Source of the DNA: a virus
Reading direction: 5' to 3' (one strand)
DNA length: 57,681 nt
Virus record (IMG/VR): IMGVR_UViG_3300010403_000007
Location: 1 to 57,681 of that record
The number at the start of each line of letters is the position of its first letter. Position 1 is the stretch's first letter. A program made the translations under genes and the position numbers. The notes below the pieces were generated by a model, which did no database searches, was not told the origin of the DNA, and worked only from the letters and a program-made list of their open reading frames with translations. Shown piece after piece: positions 56,682 to 57,681 of this stretch.

Positions 56682-57111
56682 GCTGACTGCGGAGCAGCAG
56701 CCGGACATCCTCAGAACGCACCATCATCCAGCGCCGATCATCGGCCGGGGCGGACCTCAACCGACCGGACTGAACCAGCTGGTGCACACGCTGACGAGAC
56801 AGGCGAAGCACACCCGCCGCATCCGATTGCGAGATCGTCTCGTGCAAGAACCCTCCGGCGGCGAACAGCAGGCGACCGAGCGGGGTCTTCCAGAACCGGG
56901 CGTCAGTGGCCAGGTCTTCCGGATTGATCAGGGCCCGCAGGATGATGACCGCCAGCTCGTCATCGTGCTCCAGCCTCTCGTCCAGCTCCTCGGCAAACCC
57001 TTCGATCAGGTCGCCCTTGGGCGGGGTGTGGTACTGAAAGGCGATGGCGTGCCGGAGGTGCAGGGCCTCCAGGCGGTTGCGGATGGCGTCGGCTGTGGTT
57101 TCGATCTTCAT
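56662..57111 (-). CDS. HTH regulator (excisionase/MerR-like), putative repressor
   Basis: 149 residues. The C-terminal ~50 residues hold the DNA-binding unit SDAAGVLRLSRQRVHQLVQSGRLRSAPADDRRW, typical of small HTH regulators, with a Val/Arg-rich tail. The N-terminal part is helical (DAIRNRLEALHLRHAIAF). Its last 18 coding bases form the palindromic operator shared with two other promoters, so it is the best candidate to bind TTGAC-N6-GTCAA. This is an inference from overlap and pattern. Confidence 0.65.
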   Translation of the reverse strand: MKIETTADAIRNRLEALHLRHAIAFQYHTPPKGDLIEGFAEELDERLEHDDELAVIILRALINPEDLATDARFWKTPLGRLLFAAGGFLHETISQSDAAGVLRLSRQRVHQLVQSGRLRSAPADDRRWMMVRSEDVRLLLRSQLDKHVK

Positions 57112-57132
57112 CTGGTTCCTCCACGAAGGGCG

Positions 57133-57159
57133 AGGGCCCCGGCGGGATGCCGGGGCCCT
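57133..57159 (-). terminator. Intrinsic-type hairpin
   Basis: Perfect 11-bp inverted repeat (57133-57143 with 57149-57159), 5-base loop, shortly after the stop at 57168. Confidence 0.7.
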
Positions 57160-57167
57160 GGTCGGGT

Positions 57168-57290
57168 TCAGCGGATAGGGGTGGCGCGGTAGATCCACGC
57201 GCCATTCATGTTCCTGTGGCCGGTGACTCGGGCCCTCAGCCCGCGACGATTGATGCGCGCGGCCATGCCCATCGCCATTGCCCAGGTCAT
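57168..57290 (-). CDS. Small basic hypothetical protein
   Basis: 40 residues starting MTWAMAMGMAARINRRG, TGATG-coupled to the gene upstream. Very basic. No family recognised. Confidence 0.5.
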   Translation of the reverse strand: MTWAMAMGMAARINRRGLRARVTGHRNMNGAWIYRATPIR

Positions 57291-57616
57291 CAGGAGGCCC
57301 GGAGCAGGCGGCCCAGGAGAACGTGCAGGCGCGGGATCACGTAGGTGTAGACGCTTTTCTCGTCCACGCGGGTCTCGGCGCCGAGGGGGTTGCCGTCGAC
57401 GTCCTGGAGCAGGTGCGTCTTCGTGGTGAAGCGGCCCAGGGTGGCCAGGCTGTCAGCGGAGGTCTCGAACCGCTGGATTCGGATGACCTTCTCGCTGTCG
57501 GCGGTGTCGCACGTGATGTACATCGTGGGCTCGCCGTCGAGGATCAGGACGTACCAGGCGACGGTGCCGTCGGTCTCGTCGTACTTGATCTCGTCGTTGG
57601 TGTGTCCGAGCTTCAT
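57290..57616 (-). CDS. Hypothetical protein
   Basis: 108 residues starting MKLGHTNDEIKYDE with a GGAGG site. The promoter that drives it is complete only when the contig ends are joined (100-129). Beta-like middle and a helical C-terminus (PRLHVLLGRLLRAS). No family recognised. Its first 58 bases are also present at 1-58. Confidence 0.6.
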   Translation of the reverse strand: MKLGHTNDEIKYDETDGTVAWYVLILDGEPTMYITCDTADSEKVIRIQRFETSADSLATLGRFTTKTHLLQDVDGNPLGAETRVDEKSVYTYVIPRLHVLLGRLLRAS

Positions 57617-57681
57617 GGGGTGCCTCCTGGTTTGGTCTGTCGTCGTGCTGTAGACCAATAGTAGACACCCCTTGACGCGTC
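57559..57681. repeat. Terminal redundancy, right copy
   Basis: Identical to bases 1-123. Confidence 0.97.

Noticed and set aside
1-57681. CRISPR array, integrase, immunity repressor or DNA polymerase
   Set aside because: No spaced repeats and no recognisable motifs of these families in any open frame.

Overview
The window is the whole genome, or nearly so, of a tailed actinobacteriophage with siphovirus architecture. It contains small and large terminase, portal, a Mu F-like head protein, a maturation protease, major capsid protein, connectors, an 800-residue tape measure, minor tail proteins and a lysis cassette. Bases 1-123 are repeated exactly at 57559-57681, so the contig closes on itself: it is a circular or circularly permuted genome, or has a short terminal repeat. 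Very GC-rich sequence, strong GGAGG ribosome sites, many GTG starts, chains of 1-4 base gene overlaps (ATGA, GTGA, TGATG), and DUF397, DUF5047 and Ltp families all point to a high-GC actinobacterial host (Streptomyces or Micromonospora type). I see no integrase, DNA polymerase or clear immunity repressor.

Layout. Most of the genome is transcribed leftward, from about 24.2 kb through the contig ends and on to 31.4 kb. 24.2-17 kb: two ParB-like proteins, small HTH and hypothetical genes, terminase small subunit, and a terminase large subunit interrupted by an in-frame TGA. 17-12.6 kb: small accessory genes and a cluster of seven tRNA-like genes whose acceptor and T arms look normal but whose anticodon arms do not. 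12.5-7.2 kb: small membrane and zinc proteins, a secreted I36-like protein, portal and Mu F protein. 7.1-4.9 kb: a glycosyltransferase, methyltransferase and sugar epimerase cassette. 4.8-0.3 kb: a 1.5-kilo-residue protein ending in an ADP-ribosyltransferase domain. Across the junction (57.6-53 kb) lie an HTH regulator, an ADP-ribosylglycohydrolase and the maturation protease. 50.7-31.4 kb carries capsid, connector, tail, minor tail and lysis genes.

The main rightward block (24.4-31.4 kb) is early-type: HTH proteins, a putative replication initiator and helicase loader, an ERF single-strand annealing protein, an Ltp-type superinfection-exclusion lipoprotein and an HNH protein. Most of these genes are translationally coupled. 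A second rightward island (50.75-52.35 kb) holds another glycosyltransferase and a beta-rich protein. Replication probably relies on the host replisome recruited by the initiator and loader, with ERF recombination.

Regulatory structure is unusually readable. At least eight promoters share a -10 box, exactly seven bases, then an ACAG-type start (GACAG or TACAG). Three promoters overlap a TTGAC-N6-GTCAA palindrome, one of which is the 3' end of an HTH gene. A 13-base asymmetric motif, GTTTTYGATCWTG, occurs 16 times, often just before ribosome sites. The most novel candidates are the tRNA-like cluster, the dispersed 13-mer, the ADP-ribosylation writer/eraser pair and the TGA inside the terminase nuclease motif.
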